A stretch of DNA of 64,000 nucleotides from CAWDVH01 sp963805705 (GCA_963805705.1 CAWDVH010000005.1:1674001-1738000), one strand, 5' to 3'; positions 44,498-54,746 are shown, counted from the first letter of the stretch. A program made the numbers and translations. Notes: a model not told the origin generated them from the sequence alone.

Positions 44498-46225
44498 GTG
44501 CCCGGCGGAACCGGTAGCTCGCGGCCGTCGATCATGCTTGCCTGCCGCGACCGTGCCGAGCGGACGGCCCTGGGCCGGGAACTGTCCAAGCGCTACGGTG
44601 CCGACTATCACGTTGTCGTCTGCGACCAGCCCGGGGATCTGGAACCCCGGATGAGAGAACTGCTGGACGCCGGTACGCCGGTTGCGCTGGTCATCGCCGC
44701 GGTCGGCCGACCCGACCTGGGTGACATCGAGGTACTTGCCGCGCTGCGCGCCATAGACCCGACGGCGTTGCGGATAGCCGCGGTTCGCTGGGGTGACTGG
44801 AAAACCACGCGCCCTATGTTCGACGCTATCGCGACCGGCAAGGTCGACCACTGGGTGACACAGCCCGTGCAGACCCCCGACGAGGATTTCCACAGCTACA
44901 TCGCGGGATTCTTGAGCGAGTGGCGCGGGCGGAGCGCGGGCGACTTCGAGGCGGTTCGCGTGATCGGCGAGCGATGGTCGGTCCGGTCTCAGGAAATGCG
45001 CGACCTTTTCTCCCGGAACGGGATTCCGGCTGGCTTTTATGACGCCGCCTCGACGGCCGGGCGGCAGATGCTTCGCGAACTCGCCGTGGCGCCGGGCGAC
45101 CTGCCGGTGGTCACGCTGCTGTTCGGAGCGCGGCAGACAACGCTGGTCAACCCATCGAACGCCGAGATAGCCGACGCGTTCGCCGTCATGCCGCCGATCC
45201 CCGCCACCGAGGTATTCGACGTGGCCGTGGTCGGCGCCGGCCCGGCAGGCCTGGCCGCCGCGGTGTATGCGTCATCAGAAGGCCTGCGGACGGTGGTCGT
45301 CGAGCGCGAGGCCATCGGCGGTCAGGCAGGGACCAGTTCGATGATCCGGAACTACCCGGGATTCTCGCAAGGTGTCAGCGGATCACGGCTCACCAGGGAG
45401 GCGTGGCAGCAGGCCTGGCTGTTCGGCACCATGTTTGTGTTCATGCGCCAGGTCGAGGGCCTGTCGCACGCGGATGGCCACTACCGGCTGCGGCTTTCCG
45501 ATGGCGGCGCGCTGACGGCCAGGACGGTGGTTGTCGCCAGCGGCGCTACCTACCGGCGCCTCGGTGTGCCGAGCCTGGAAGAGCTGCGGGGGCGGGGAGT
45601 GTTTTACGGTGCCGGGGTCAGCGAGGCACCGGCGATGCACCGCGGGAACGTGTTCGTCGTCGGGGGCGGCAACTCGGCCGGCCAGGCCGCGCTGCACCTG
45701 GCCAAGTGGGCCGCCCGGGTGACGGTCCTGGTGCGGGGCGAGTCGCTGGCGGACAGCATGTCCGACTACCTCATCCGCGAGATCGATGCAGCTCCCAATG
45801 TCGCTGTCATGCACCACGTCCAGGTGGTTGACGGTACCGGCACTAATTACCTCGAGTCAGTGGTGCTGCAAGACAGCACATCGGGAACGCGGCGCGATGT
45901 CCCGGCGGACGCCTTGTTCGTCCTCATCGGCTCGCAGCCACAGGCAGAATGGCTCGGCGAGAGCATCGCACGTGACCCGTGGGGCTTCATCCTCACCGGC
46001 GCCGACCTTTCCGGCGACCCCGGAATCCGCTGGCACCTCGGCCGCTCGCCGATGCCGCTCGAGACCAGCATGCCGGGAGTGCTCGCCATCGGAGACGTGC
46101 GGCACGGCTCGGTCAAGCGAGTCGCATCCGCGGTCGGAGAAGGAGCGGGCGCCATTCCCCAGGTGCACCGCTACCTGGCAGCGCCAGCGGTGGCGCAGGC
46201 CGATCCGGCCGGTAATGCGGGCTGA
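44498..46225 (+). CDS. Three-domain thioredoxin-reductase-like flavoprotein without CxxC, copy 1
   Basis: 575 residues from GTG 44498. Residues 10-135 look like a response-regulator receiver domain that has lost the acceptor Asp (ALVIAAVGRPDLGDIEVL) and the conserved Lys (VTQPV). Residues about 165-225 form a glutaredoxin-like unit without cysteines. Residues about 238-560 are a thioredoxin-reductase-like domain with FAD loop GAGPAG (246-251), GGQAGTSSMIRNYPGF and NAD(P)H loop GGGNSAGQA (389-397). Where TrxR has its redox CxxC, this protein has GAGVSEAPAM (371-380). It likely transfers electrons to something other than thioredoxin. A diverged copy lies head-on at 46390. Confidence 0.85.
   Translation: MPGGTGSSRPSIMLACRDRAERTALGRELSKRYGADYHVVVCDQPGDLEPRMRELLDAGTPVALVIAAVGRPDLGDIEVLAALRAIDPTALRIAAVRWGDWKTTRPMFDAIATGKVDHWVTQPVQTPDEDFHSYIAGFLSEWRGRSAGDFEAVRVIGERWSVRSQEMRDLFSRNGIPAGFYDAASTAGRQMLRELAVAPGDLPVVTLLFGARQTTLVNPSNAEIADAFAVMPPIPATEVFDVAVVGAGPAGLAAAVYASSEGLRTVVVEREAIGGQAGTSSMIRNYPGFSQGVSGSRLTREAWQQAWLFGTMFVFMRQVEGLSHADGHYRLRLSDGGALTARTVVVASGATYRRLGVPSLEELRGRGVFYGAGVSEAPAMHRGNVFVVGGGNSAGQAALHLAKWAARVTVLVRGESLADSMSDYLIREIDAAPNVAVMHHVQVVDGTGTNYLESVVLQDSTSGTRRDVPADALFVLIGSQPQAEWLGESIARDPWGFILTGADLSGDPGIRWHLGRSPMPLETSMPGVLAIGDVRHGSVKRVASAVGEGAGAIPQVHRYLAAPAVAQADPAGNAG
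45650..45784 (+). repeat. Inverted repeat, left arm (135 bp)
   Basis: This tract in copy 1 of the flavoprotein is the reverse complement of 46804-46938 in copy 2, with one mismatch in 135 bases (45736 against 46852). It covers the NAD(P)H-binding loop. Flanking coding sequence of the two genes is clearly less similar. Confidence 0.9.
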
Positions 46226-46389
46226 CGCGTGCCCGGCGGCGGCCAGCGGCCCGGCGAGCCGGGCCAGCCGATACCGTTGGTAGTGAGCGAGATCTCGGGC
46301 CACGGGTCCAGTGCCGCCGCGGCGGCGCTCGGTAACCGCCGGACAGGGCAACCCCGGTGTCCTGGAAGCACTCCTCAGTCGGCCAACCC

Positions 46390-48126
46390 TCATCCCCCGC
46401 CGTGAGTATCCAGCCAGCGGTGCACCAGCGGAATGCTGACCGCGCCCTCGCCGACCGCGGAGGCGACCCGCTTGACCGACCCGCGGCGCGCGTCGCCGAC
46501 CGCGAAGACTCCGGGCAGGCTCGTTTCCAGTGATAGGGGCGCGCGGTCGAGAGGCCAGCGGGCGTCACCATCGTCCAGCAGGTCGGGTCCGGTGAGGATA
46601 AACCCCCACTGGTCGCGTGCGATGCTCTCGCCGAGCCATTCTGTCCGCGGCTGCGCGCCGATGAGGACGAACAGGGCGTCCGCCTGCACGCTCCGCCGGG
46701 CCCCGGAGGGGGTGTATTCGAGGATCAGCGATTCGAGATGGGAGGTGCCGCTGCCGCCGGCCACCTGGACGTGGTAGCAGACGTCCACGTTCGGCGTCGC
46801 GTTGATCTCGCGGATGAGGTAGTCGGACATGCTGTCCGCCAGCGACTCGCCTCGCACCAGGACCGTCACCCGGGCGGCCCACTTGGCCAGGTGCAGCGCG
46901 GCCTGGCCGGCCGAGTTGCCGCCCCCGACGACGAACACGGTCCGCCCGTGCATGGCCGGGGCCTCACTGACTGCGGCGCCGTAGAAGACGCCCTGGCCCT
47001 TGAGGGCCTCTAGGCGCGGGATACCCAGCCGCCGGTAGGCGGCGCCGGTGGCGATGACTACGGAACGCGAGGTGAGAACGCCGCCGTCGGAAAGCCGCAG
47101 GTGGTAGTGGCCGTCCTCGCTGGACAGGCCCTGGACCCCGCGCACGAACAGGAACGTGGTGCCCAGGGACCAGGCTTGCTGCCAGCTCTCCTGCGCCAGC
47201 CTGGCGCCGCTGATGCCCTGGGAGAAGCCGGGGTAGTTGCGGATCATCGAGCTGGTCCCTGCCTGTCCGCCGACGGCCTCCTGCTCGACTACCACGGTCC
47301 GCAGGCCCTCGGAGGACGCGTAGACCGCCGCCGCGAGCCCGGCCGGGCCGGCCCCCACCACTGTCACGTCGAAGACCTCCTCGGCGGAGATCGGCTTCAT
47401 CAGGCCGAAGGCGTCAGCAATCTCCAGGTTGGTGGGGTTGACCAGCGCTGACCGCTCGGCCGCGAACCGGAGTACGACCACCGGCAGTTCCGGCAGCTCC
47501 AGGCCGAGCTCGCGTAGCATCTGCTGCGCGATCCCGGATGCGGCGTCGTAAAAGCCTGCCGGGACCCGGTAGCGGGAGAAGATGTCACGCAGCTCCTGGG
47601 ACCGCGCGGACCAGGACTCGCCGATCACCCGCACGGCCTCGTAGCCGCCGTCGCGGCGGCTGCTCCACTCCCTCAGGAACTCTGTGATCGAGCGGTGGAA
47701 CTCCTCGGCCGGGGCCTGCACAGGACGCGTCACCCAGTGGTCGATCTTGCCCAGGGTGATGGCGTGGAAGATGGACTGCGCGGATTCCCAGTCACCCCAT
47801 TGAACCGTGGCGACCCGGACTGCCGTGGCGTCGATGACCCGGATCGCGGCCAGCACCTCGATGCCATCCCGATCCTGCGCACCGAGCCCGCCGATGACCA
47901 TGGCCACCGGCAGGCCCGCCGCCAGCAGGTTCCGCATCCGGGTCTCCAGCTCCGCGGGCCGGTCGCAGACGACGATCTGATAGTCCGCGCCATACCGCTT
48001 GGACAGCTCCCGGCCGAGGATCTCCCTGGCGCCCGGCTCACGGCAGACGACGACGATGGCCGCCCGCGCCCCGGCCGCCGCCAGGTCCCCAGGCCGGGCG
48101 GTGGCCAGGCCGGCTGATGTAGTCAT
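46390..48126 (-). CDS. Three-domain thioredoxin-reductase-like flavoprotein without CxxC, copy 2
   Basis: A 578-residue paralog of the gene at 44498, convergent with it. Domain order is the same: receiver-like domain without the phospho-acceptor (VAMVIGGLGAQDRDGIEVL) or Lys (VTRPV), cysteine-free glutaredoxin-like unit (VPAGFYDAASGIAQQML), then the FAD/NAD(P)H reductase with VVGAGPAGLAAAVYASSEGL and VVGGGNSAGQAALHLAKW. The CxxC position reads GAAVSEAPAM, so the loss predates the duplication. The start ATG 48124-48126 lies 24 bases before the position where the methyltransferase gene ends, on the same strand. Confidence 0.85.
   Translation of the reverse strand: MTTSAGLATARPGDLAAAGARAAIVVVCREPGAREILGRELSKRYGADYQIVVCDRPAELETRMRNLLAAGLPVAMVIGGLGAQDRDGIEVLAAIRVIDATAVRVATVQWGDWESAQSIFHAITLGKIDHWVTRPVQAPAEEFHRSITEFLREWSSRRDGGYEAVRVIGESWSARSQELRDIFSRYRVPAGFYDAASGIAQQMLRELGLELPELPVVVLRFAAERSALVNPTNLEIADAFGLMKPISAEEVFDVTVVGAGPAGLAAAVYASSEGLRTVVVEQEAVGGQAGTSSMIRNYPGFSQGISGARLAQESWQQAWSLGTTFLFVRGVQGLSSEDGHYHLRLSDGGVLTSRSVVIATGAAYRRLGIPRLEALKGQGVFYGAAVSEAPAMHGRTVFVVGGGNSAGQAALHLAKWAARVTVLVRGESLADSMSDYLIREINATPNVDVCYHVQVAGGSGTSHLESLILEYTPSGARRSVQADALFVLIGAQPRTEWLGESIARDQWGFILTGPDLLDDGDARWPLDRAPLSLETSLPGVFAVGDARRGSVKRVASAVGEGAVSIPLVHRWLDTHGGG
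46804..46938 (-). repeat. Inverted repeat, right arm (135 bp)
   Basis: Partner of 45650-45784, with 1019 bases between the arms. One mismatch (46852). The near-identity of this block amid more diverged paralogous sequence suggests gene conversion. Confidence 0.9.
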
Positions 48127-48150
48127 GTCATTTCCTTTGAAAGCGCGTTG

Positions 48151-48975
48151 TCAGCGAAGGGTTAGGACGGTCTCGAGGTAGCTGGCCGGGATGGCGATGC
48201 TCCCGCCGTCGCCGTTGCGGTCCCGGCGGCGGGCCAGGTCGGCGAGGTCGGCGGCCAGCGCGTCGCGGCCGTCGTCGCCAGCTGCCTCGAAGGCCTTGAG
48301 GGTCGGCCCGTACCAGCGGCGGAAGAAGGCGACGAACTCCCCGGCGGAGGTGAACCGCCAGGTGCAGGTGCGCTCCACCGACCGGGCGCCGGCGATGGCC
48401 GGCCCGAACAGGTCCGACAGGTGCTGCTCGGTCCCCCACAGCAGCGGCGATGCGACGCCGGGCGGCCCGGGCACGTGCCGGGTGATGACGCCGAACATCT
48501 CGCCGATGAACCCGTCGGGAGTCCATGAGGCGAGGCCGACGGTGCCGCCCGGGCGGGTGACCCGGATGATCTCCCCGGCGGCCCGCTGATGGTCCGGTGC
48601 GAACATGGCTCCGAAGACGCTCAGCACCGCATCGAACGACGCGTCCGGCACGGGCAGGTCTTCGGCGTCACCGAGCCGGAACTCGACGTCGAGGCCTTCG
48701 GCCATCGCACGCCCGCGTCCGCCTTCGAGCAGCTCGGAAACGTAGTCGATGCCCAGTGCGCGGGTGCCGGAGCGGGCCGCCGCCAAGGTGGCGTTGCCGT
48801 TGCCGCATGCGACATCGAGCACCTTCCAGCCGGCCCTCAGGTCGGCGGCGTCGGCCAGCAGCTCGCTGGCCAGCACGATCCGTGAGGCGACGACGGCGAA
48901 GTCGCCGCTGGCCCAGGTCTTTTGCTGACGCGCCTTGATGACCGAGAGGTCCGCACGCGCCGTGGTGATAGTCAT
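48151..48975 (-). CDS. Class I SAM-dependent methyltransferase
   Basis: 274 residues from ATG 48973-48975 with AGGAG upstream. The SAM-binding motif I is WKVLDVACGNGNATLAAA (about 49-66), the acidic post-I end is LGIDYVSELL, and motif II-like GDAEDLPVPDASFDAVLSVFG and motif III RVTRPGGTVGLASW follow, as in UbiE/Methyltransf_11 enzymes acting on small molecules. The acceptor is unknown. It is divergent from the HxlR-like regulator at 49200, which may control it, and lies just upstream of flavoprotein copy 2 on the same strand. Confidence 0.87.
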   Translation of the reverse strand: MTITTARADLSVIKARQQKTWASGDFAVVASRIVLASELLADAADLRAGWKVLDVACGNGNATLAAARSGTRALGIDYVSELLEGGRGRAMAEGLDVEFRLGDAEDLPVPDASFDAVLSVFGAMFAPDHQRAAGEIIRVTRPGGTVGLASWTPDGFIGEMFGVITRHVPGPPGVASPLLWGTEQHLSDLFGPAIAGARSVERTCTWRFTSAGEFVAFFRRWYGPTLKAFEAAGDDGRDALAADLADLARRRDRNGDGGSIAIPASYLETVLTLR

Positions 48976-49199
48976 GATGTCTCCTGTTCCTCGTGCCCCA
49001 GTGCGGGGCACCTCGGTTACAGGCTGCGCGACGGCGCCTCGGCGGACTAGTGACGTTCCCGTACCACCGCCGGCCGCCCAGCGGCCCGGCGAATCGCACC
49101 CAGCGGCGGGTGCGGACCCGCGCAGCCTGCGGCGACGGTGTCAGGCCCGGTCCACAATCTGTACTACCCTCAGGCCGGCCTGCCGTACATGATGGGAAC

Positions 49200-49909
49200 A
49201 TGACAGGCTACGCGGACTACTGCCCGATCTCGGGCGGGGTCGAAGTGCTGGGTGACCGGTGGACGCCACTGGTCATCCGCGAGCTCATGGTGGGCGCCGG
49301 CGGCTTCAACGAGATCCACCGGGGCATTCCCCGGATCAGCCGGACCCTGCTCGCGCAGCGGCTCCGGATGCTCGAGCGCCGCGGCCTCGTCCGCCGCTCG
49401 GCCGGCCCGACGGCCTGCCCGGGCCTTACACGCTGACGCCCGCCGGGGAGGGCCTGACCCCGATCATCTGGGCGATGGGGCACTGGGCCGCCGAATGGAC
49501 GTTCGGCGACCCCGAGGACGAGGACTGCGACGGCCTGTCGCTCATGTGGCGGTTGCACCAGCATGCGATCACCGCCAAGTTGCCGCGCCAGCGCACCGTC
49601 TTGCATATGACGCTGACCGGCGCGGGCGCCGCCGAGGGCTGGCTCAACATCGACCGCGGCGCGATCACCGTGTGCAAGGACAACCCCGGCTACGACGTCG
49701 ACCTGGCCATCGAGGCCAATACCGGCCAGATGCAGCGGTGGCTGATCGGCATGGTCCCGTTCCGGGACCTGGTGGCCAACGGCCACGCCCGCCTGCTCGG
49801 GCCCAGCCGGCTGGCCAGGGCTTTCCCGACCTGGTTCGACACCTCCTTCTTCGCCGAAGGCCTACGCCGGGCCGAGCAACGCCACCAGCGGGCCGCCGTG
49901 CCCGCCTGA
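49200..49909 (+). pseudogene. HxlR-type regulator fused to SCP2-like domain, one frameshift
   Basis: The first frame, from ATG 49200, encodes a complete HxlR winged helix (CPISGGVEVLGDRWTPLVIR, then LLAQRLRMLERRGLVRRSAG). It reaches a stop at 49434-49436. The continuation lies one frame over from about 49410 (DGLPGPYTLTPAGEGLTPII), through a hinge, into a C-terminal SCP2/sterol-carrier-like domain (LNIDRGAITVCKDNPGYDVD, LVANGHARLLGPSRLARAF). One base change in the GC run at about 49402-49412 would restore about 236 residues, a known architecture. Sequencing error is possible. Confidence 0.8.
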
Positions 49910-49964
49910 CGCCGGACCCGGCATCACGGCCAGGACGACTGCGCAGTCAGCGGCATAGCCGAGC

Positions 49965-50257
49965 CTAACCGCCGGCCATGGCGCCGACGATGAGGTAGGG
50001 CTCGGCGCCGGCGGCGACGGCCGGGGGGAGCGGGTCGTCAGGCGGCTCGTGGGACAGGTCCTGCTCGCAGGCGAAGAACCGGATGAACGCCCGCCGCAGG
50101 CCGCTGTCGTGGCTGCGGATGGTGCCGCGCAGTACCGGGTAGCTGCCTTCCAGCGCGTCCAGGACGGACCGCTGCGTGACCGGCCCCGCGACGTCCAGGC
50201 GGACCTCGCCGTCGATGCGGGCGAGGGTGCGCAGGTGCGCGGGCAGGACGACCCGGA

Positions 50258-50261
<4 letters not shown>
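49965..50261 (-). CDS. MoaD/ThiS-like beta-grasp protein
   Basis: A 98-residue protein starting at ATG 50259-50261, which overlaps the stop of the BNR protein by four bases (ATGA). The fold cues are the N-terminal strand MIRVVLPAHLRTLA, the helix SVLDALEGSYPVLRGTI, RRAFIRFFACEQDL and DDPLPPAVAAGAEPYLIVGAMAGG, ending in Gly-Gly. MoaD and ThiS end in an activated GG and carry sulfur; here the C-terminal GG is kept. It is probably a sulfur-carrier or ubiquitin-like protein. No MoeB/ThiF partner is in the window. Confidence 0.82.
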
Positions 50262-51373
<1,112 letters not shown>

Positions 51374-51543
51374 CCCTCTGCTCCCGTCTGCGCAGCCAGG
51401 CGCGCCTGTGCCTGGATCCGGCCGGACATGAGACCCACCCGCCTGACCTGGCCCTATCCGGTAAGCAGAAAGATGTCATAGCCCGCTGACGTTTTGACGC
51501 CGGACGCACCGCAGACTCATCGCCGCGAGCGCAGGAATCGTCC

Positions 51544-52008
51544 CTACGGCTGGTACGGCGGGGCCACGCCCCAGCCCCAGTGCGGGACAGGGGCCTGCTG
51601 CGTGACGTCCGCGCCAGGCTGGGAGTTGTGCAGGGCCAGCCGGGTGCCCCATTCCAGGTAGCCGACGAGTGCCGCGCGGAACTCCGGGTCATCGGGAAGG
51701 CCGGCGTCGTCGGCCGCGAGGCTCATCAGGGACGCGAACCGGAACCGCTGCTCGGCCGTGATACCGAGGCCGCGGTGGTGGGCGAGCATGGCCGGGTACC
51801 CGCCGAGCCGCTCGGTGTAATCGGCCGGGCCGCCGAAGACCTCGCACCACCAGGTCGTCACGTGCTCCCGGTGCTCGGCGCTGACCCCGCCGGGAAAGAA
51901 CGGGCTGAGCAGGTCGTCGCGCTCCACCCGGTCGTAGAAGCAGTCGATCAGCCGCTCGAGGGCCGGACGGCCCTGTGCCCACTCGTATAGCGTCGGTGGC
52001 TCGCTCAC
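51544..52008 (-). CDS. Truncated hemoglobin (group II-like)
   Basis: A 154-residue globin starting at GTG 52006-52008. YEWAQGRPALERLIDCFYDRV (8-28) is the A/B-helix start, FFPGGVSAEHREHVTTWWCEVFGG the C-E region, AHHRGLGITAEQRFRF the proximal F8 histidine segment, and YLEWGTRLALHNSQ the G/H end with the Trp typical of trHb II. The protein binds O2 or NO and is often induced at low oxygen. It fits the survival theme of the window but lacks the palindrome seen near the ADI block. Confidence 0.9.
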   Translation of the reverse strand: MSEPPTLYEWAQGRPALERLIDCFYDRVERDDLLSPFFPGGVSAEHREHVTTWWCEVFGGPADYTERLGGYPAMLAHHRGLGITAEQRFRFASLMSLAADDAGLPDDPEFRAALVGYLEWGTRLALHNSQPGADVTQQAPVPHWGWGVAPPYQP

Positions 52009-52311
52009 CGCAGGAGCGTAACACTGTAATCAGTCACCGCCTCCTCCCGGCACGCGGATGACGACAGGCCGCTGGCCTCGCTACCCGACACGGGAGCGGG
52101 CAGTATGGGAACGGCTCCGAAGGCCGCGTATTCAGCCACTCCCCCGGGACTGGTCCTGCGCTGCCCACCTGCGGAGAAGCTGTCCTGCGCCTGGCCCGCG
52201 CCTCCGGCCGTGCCGGGCACGACGTACGCGGACTTGACTACATCGAGCTCGCAGCTCCCGAGCAGCCGCCAGCCGGGCGGTCACCGCTTCACCTGGTCAT
52301 GAACATGGACC
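52009..52311. other. Gap between truncated hemoglobin and TSUP genes
   Basis: The 303 bases contain no supported coding frame and no clear repeat. It should hold the promoter of the leftward truncated hemoglobin gene and the 3' end of the leftward TSUP unit. Confidence 0.4.
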
Positions 52312-53106
52312 TCAGTTCAGGCCCAGCCACAGGTAGCGGGCGCCGATGGCGACGACCAGAATCCCCATCACCCGCCGGATCAGGATGTCCGGGAGCCGCC
52401 CCTGGATCCGGGCGCCGGCGTAGGCCCCGGCCAGGCCGCCGAGGCCCAGCGCGATGCCGGTCGGCCAGTCGGGAGCCACCGACCCGCTGTGATGAACCGA
52501 CAAGATCAGGAACGTGGCCACCCCCGCGACTGACGTGACGAACGTGGACGCCAATGCGGCCGGGGCCACCTCCCTCGTCGGCCGTCCGGTGCCGACCAGG
52601 ATGGGAGCCAGGATCGAGCCGCCGCCGATGCCGTAGATCCCGCCGACGCAGCCCACCACCGCCGCGAGCAGGATCAGCACGGCCGGCGGAACTGACCGGG
52701 CCGGCCTCACATTCCCGCCCGGCCGGGCGGGCCTAGTCAGCGCCAGCCATATGCCGAGCGGCAGCAGCACCGCTCCGACGATGACATCGAAGACATGCGC
52801 GCCGGGCAGCAGTTCCACGCGGATGACCGATCCGGCGACGACGCCGGGCAGCGTCCCGGCGATGAGGACCAGGGCGAGCCGGCCGCCAGTCTGTCCCTGC
52901 CGCCAGTACCGGTAGAGCGCACCCGGAGTAGCGACCACGTTGTACAGCAGATTGGTCGGGGTAACCGCCGGGCTCGGCGTCCCCAGCACGCTGACCTGGA
53001 ACGGCAGGAGCAGCACCGCACCGGAGATCCCCGCAGGCGTCGCCAGAACCGCGATGGCGAACGCGGCAGCCAGGGCCACCACCACCGTCCAGCCCGGTCC
53101 CAGCAC
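52312..53106 (-). CDS. TSUP-family (TauE/SafE) membrane transporter
   Basis: A 264-residue protein with about eight helices. PAGISGAVLLLPFQVSVLG and NLLYNVVATPGALYRYWRQG are in the first half, and the repeat GGIYGIGGGSILAPILV is in the second half, the internal duplication with GxGGG typical of TSUP sulfite/organosulfonate exporters. The substrate is not decided. It is divergent from the aldehyde dehydrogenase gene, with a palindrome in the gap. Confidence 0.88.
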   Translation of the reverse strand: MLGPGWTVVVALAAAFAIAVLATPAGISGAVLLLPFQVSVLGTPSPAVTPTNLLYNVVATPGALYRYWRQGQTGGRLALVLIAGTLPGVVAGSVIRVELLPGAHVFDVIVGAVLLPLGIWLALTRPARPGGNVRPARSVPPAVLILLAAVVGCVGGIYGIGGGSILAPILVGTGRPTREVAPAALASTFVTSVAGVATFLILSVHHSGSVAPDWPTGIALGLGGLAGAYAGARIQGRLPDILIRRVMGILVVAIGARYLWLGLN

Positions 53107-53132
53107 CCGCTCACGGTAGCGAGCCGAACGGC

Positions 53133-53155
53133 AGCCGGTCAGCCGATGACCGGCT
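53133..53155. promoter_or_regulatory. 9-bp inverted repeat in the TSUP/ALDH divergent gap
   Basis: AGCCGGTCA and TGACCGGCT separated by five bases, 27 bases upstream of the TSUP start codon. It could be an operator or hairpin. It is unlike the TCACCC palindromes. Confidence 0.35.
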
Positions 53156-53322
53156 AATTGCGGTCAGCGACCAATCCGCCTGCCTCTCAGAAATATCAGT
53201 ATCGCCGTACTAGTCGTTGCCGATCGCTGCGACCGCAGCACCGTTAGGAGAACCCCGTTGATCCCGCTGCGCGCCCTCCAGCGTGTAATGGACAGACCCG
53301 ACGTTGTATGGAGGAAGGCCCG

Positions 53323-54702
53323 ATGATGTACCAGGTAGTGAACCCGGCCACCGGGAAGGTCGAAAGTGAGTACCCCACGGCGACTGACGCAGAGGTCGGT
53401 GACGTTCTGGGGAGAGCCGAACGGGGCTACACCTCGTGGCGGCAAACTCCGGTGGACGAGCGCGCGGGGATCCTGCGCCGGGTCTCCCAGCTGTATCGCG
53501 ACCGCTCCACCGACCTAGCCGCGATCATCACCAGGGAGATGGGTAAGGTCACCAAGGCGGCCAAGGGAGAACTGCAGTTCGTCGCAGCCATCTACCAGTA
53601 CTACGCCGATAACGGGGCGGCGCTCCTGGCGGACCAGCCGCTGGCCTCGAACCTGCCGGGCACGGCGTGGGTGCGCAAGACCCCGATCGGCGCGCTGCTG
53701 GGCATCATGCCGTGGAACTACCCGTATTACCAGGTCGCCCGGTTCGCCGCCCCGAACCTGATGATCGGCAACACCATCGTGCTCAAGCATGCGCCGCAGT
53801 GCCCGGAGTCAGCCCTGGCCATGGAGCAGTTGTTCCGCGATGCCGGGCTGCCAGACGACGTCTACATCAACATCTTCGCGAGCAACGAGCAGGTCGCTGG
53901 CATGGTCGCGGACCCCCGCATCGCCGGGGTGTCGGTGACCGGCAGCGAGCGGGCCGGGTCGGCCGTGGCCGCTGTGGCCGGGCAGAACTTGAAGAAGGTT
54001 GTGCTGGAGCTTGGCGGCTCGGATCCGTTCATTGTGCTGGACGGTGCCGACCTGCCGAAGGTGGCCAGGACGGCAGCAGCAGCCAGGATGGAGAACGGTG
54101 GCCAGGCCTGCAATGCATCCAAGCGGATGATCATCGCCGATCCCATCTACGACGACTTCATGCGCGAGTTCACGGCCGCGATGTCCAGCTACGTGACCGG
54201 GGATCCGACCGACCCGGCGACGAGCTACGGACCGCTGTCCTCGGAGCAGGCGGCGCGCAACCTGATGGCACAGATCGACGACGCGGTCAGTAAGGGCGCA
54301 ACGGTCCACCTCGGAGGACATCGCATCGACGGACCGGGCGCATTCGTCGAGGCGACCGTGCTATCGGGCGTGACCCCCGACATGCGGGCCTACCGGGAGG
54401 AGCTGTTCGGGCCGGCCGCAGTGGTCTACCGGGTGGCCGACGCCGATGAGGCAGTGGAGCTGGCTAACAGCAGTGCGTTCGGGCTGGGCGGAGCCGTCTT
54501 CAGCAGCGACGAGAAGCTGGCCGTGGAGGTCGCCGATCGGCTCGACGTCGGGATGGCCTGGGTCAACACTGCCGAACTCGGCGGCCCGGAGCTACCTTTT
54601 GGCGGCACTAAGCGATCCGGTGTGGGCCGCGAGCTCGGCCCGCTGGGCATCGACGAGTTCGTCAACAAGAAACTCATCCACACGCCGCCCGCCGCGCAGT
54701 GA
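53323..54702 (+). CDS. Aldehyde dehydrogenase, succinate-semialdehyde dehydrogenase-like
   Basis: 459 residues; ATG 53323 has AGGAAGG 5 bases upstream. NAD(P)-binding and catalysis: GIMPWNYPYYQ (oxyanion Asn), the LELGGSDPFIV block with the general base Glu, the catalytic Cys in GGQACNASKR, and the EELFGPAAVVYR motif. The lineage is the short (about 455 aa) GabD/YneI subfamily that oxidises succinate semialdehyde or similar aldehydes. No GABA aminotransferase is nearby, so the physiological aldehyde is open. A terminator hairpin follows the stop. Confidence 0.9.
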   Translation: MMYQVVNPATGKVESEYPTATDAEVGDVLGRAERGYTSWRQTPVDERAGILRRVSQLYRDRSTDLAAIITREMGKVTKAAKGELQFVAAIYQYYADNGAALLADQPLASNLPGTAWVRKTPIGALLGIMPWNYPYYQVARFAAPNLMIGNTIVLKHAPQCPESALAMEQLFRDAGLPDDVYINIFASNEQVAGMVADPRIAGVSVTGSERAGSAVAAVAGQNLKKVVLELGGSDPFIVLDGADLPKVARTAAAARMENGGQACNASKRMIIADPIYDDFMREFTAAMSSYVTGDPTDPATSYGPLSSEQAARNLMAQIDDAVSKGATVHLGGHRIDGPGAFVEATVLSGVTPDMRAYREELFGPAAVVYRVADADEAVELANSSAFGLGGAVFSSDEKLAVEVADRLDVGMAWVNTAELGGPELPFGGTKRSGVGRELGPLGIDEFVNKKLIHTPPAAQ

Positions 54703-54708
54703 TCGTCC

Positions 54709-54746
54709 CCGTGACCGCAGCCTCAGGCCCTGGGCTGCGGTCACGG
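54709..54746 (+). terminator. Terminator hairpin after the aldehyde dehydrogenase gene
   Basis: A 14-bp perfect stem (54709-54722 with 54733-54746) with a 10-base loop, starting 6 bases beyond the stop. The leftward cyclase gene ends at 54803, so it may serve both strands. Confidence 0.7.
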
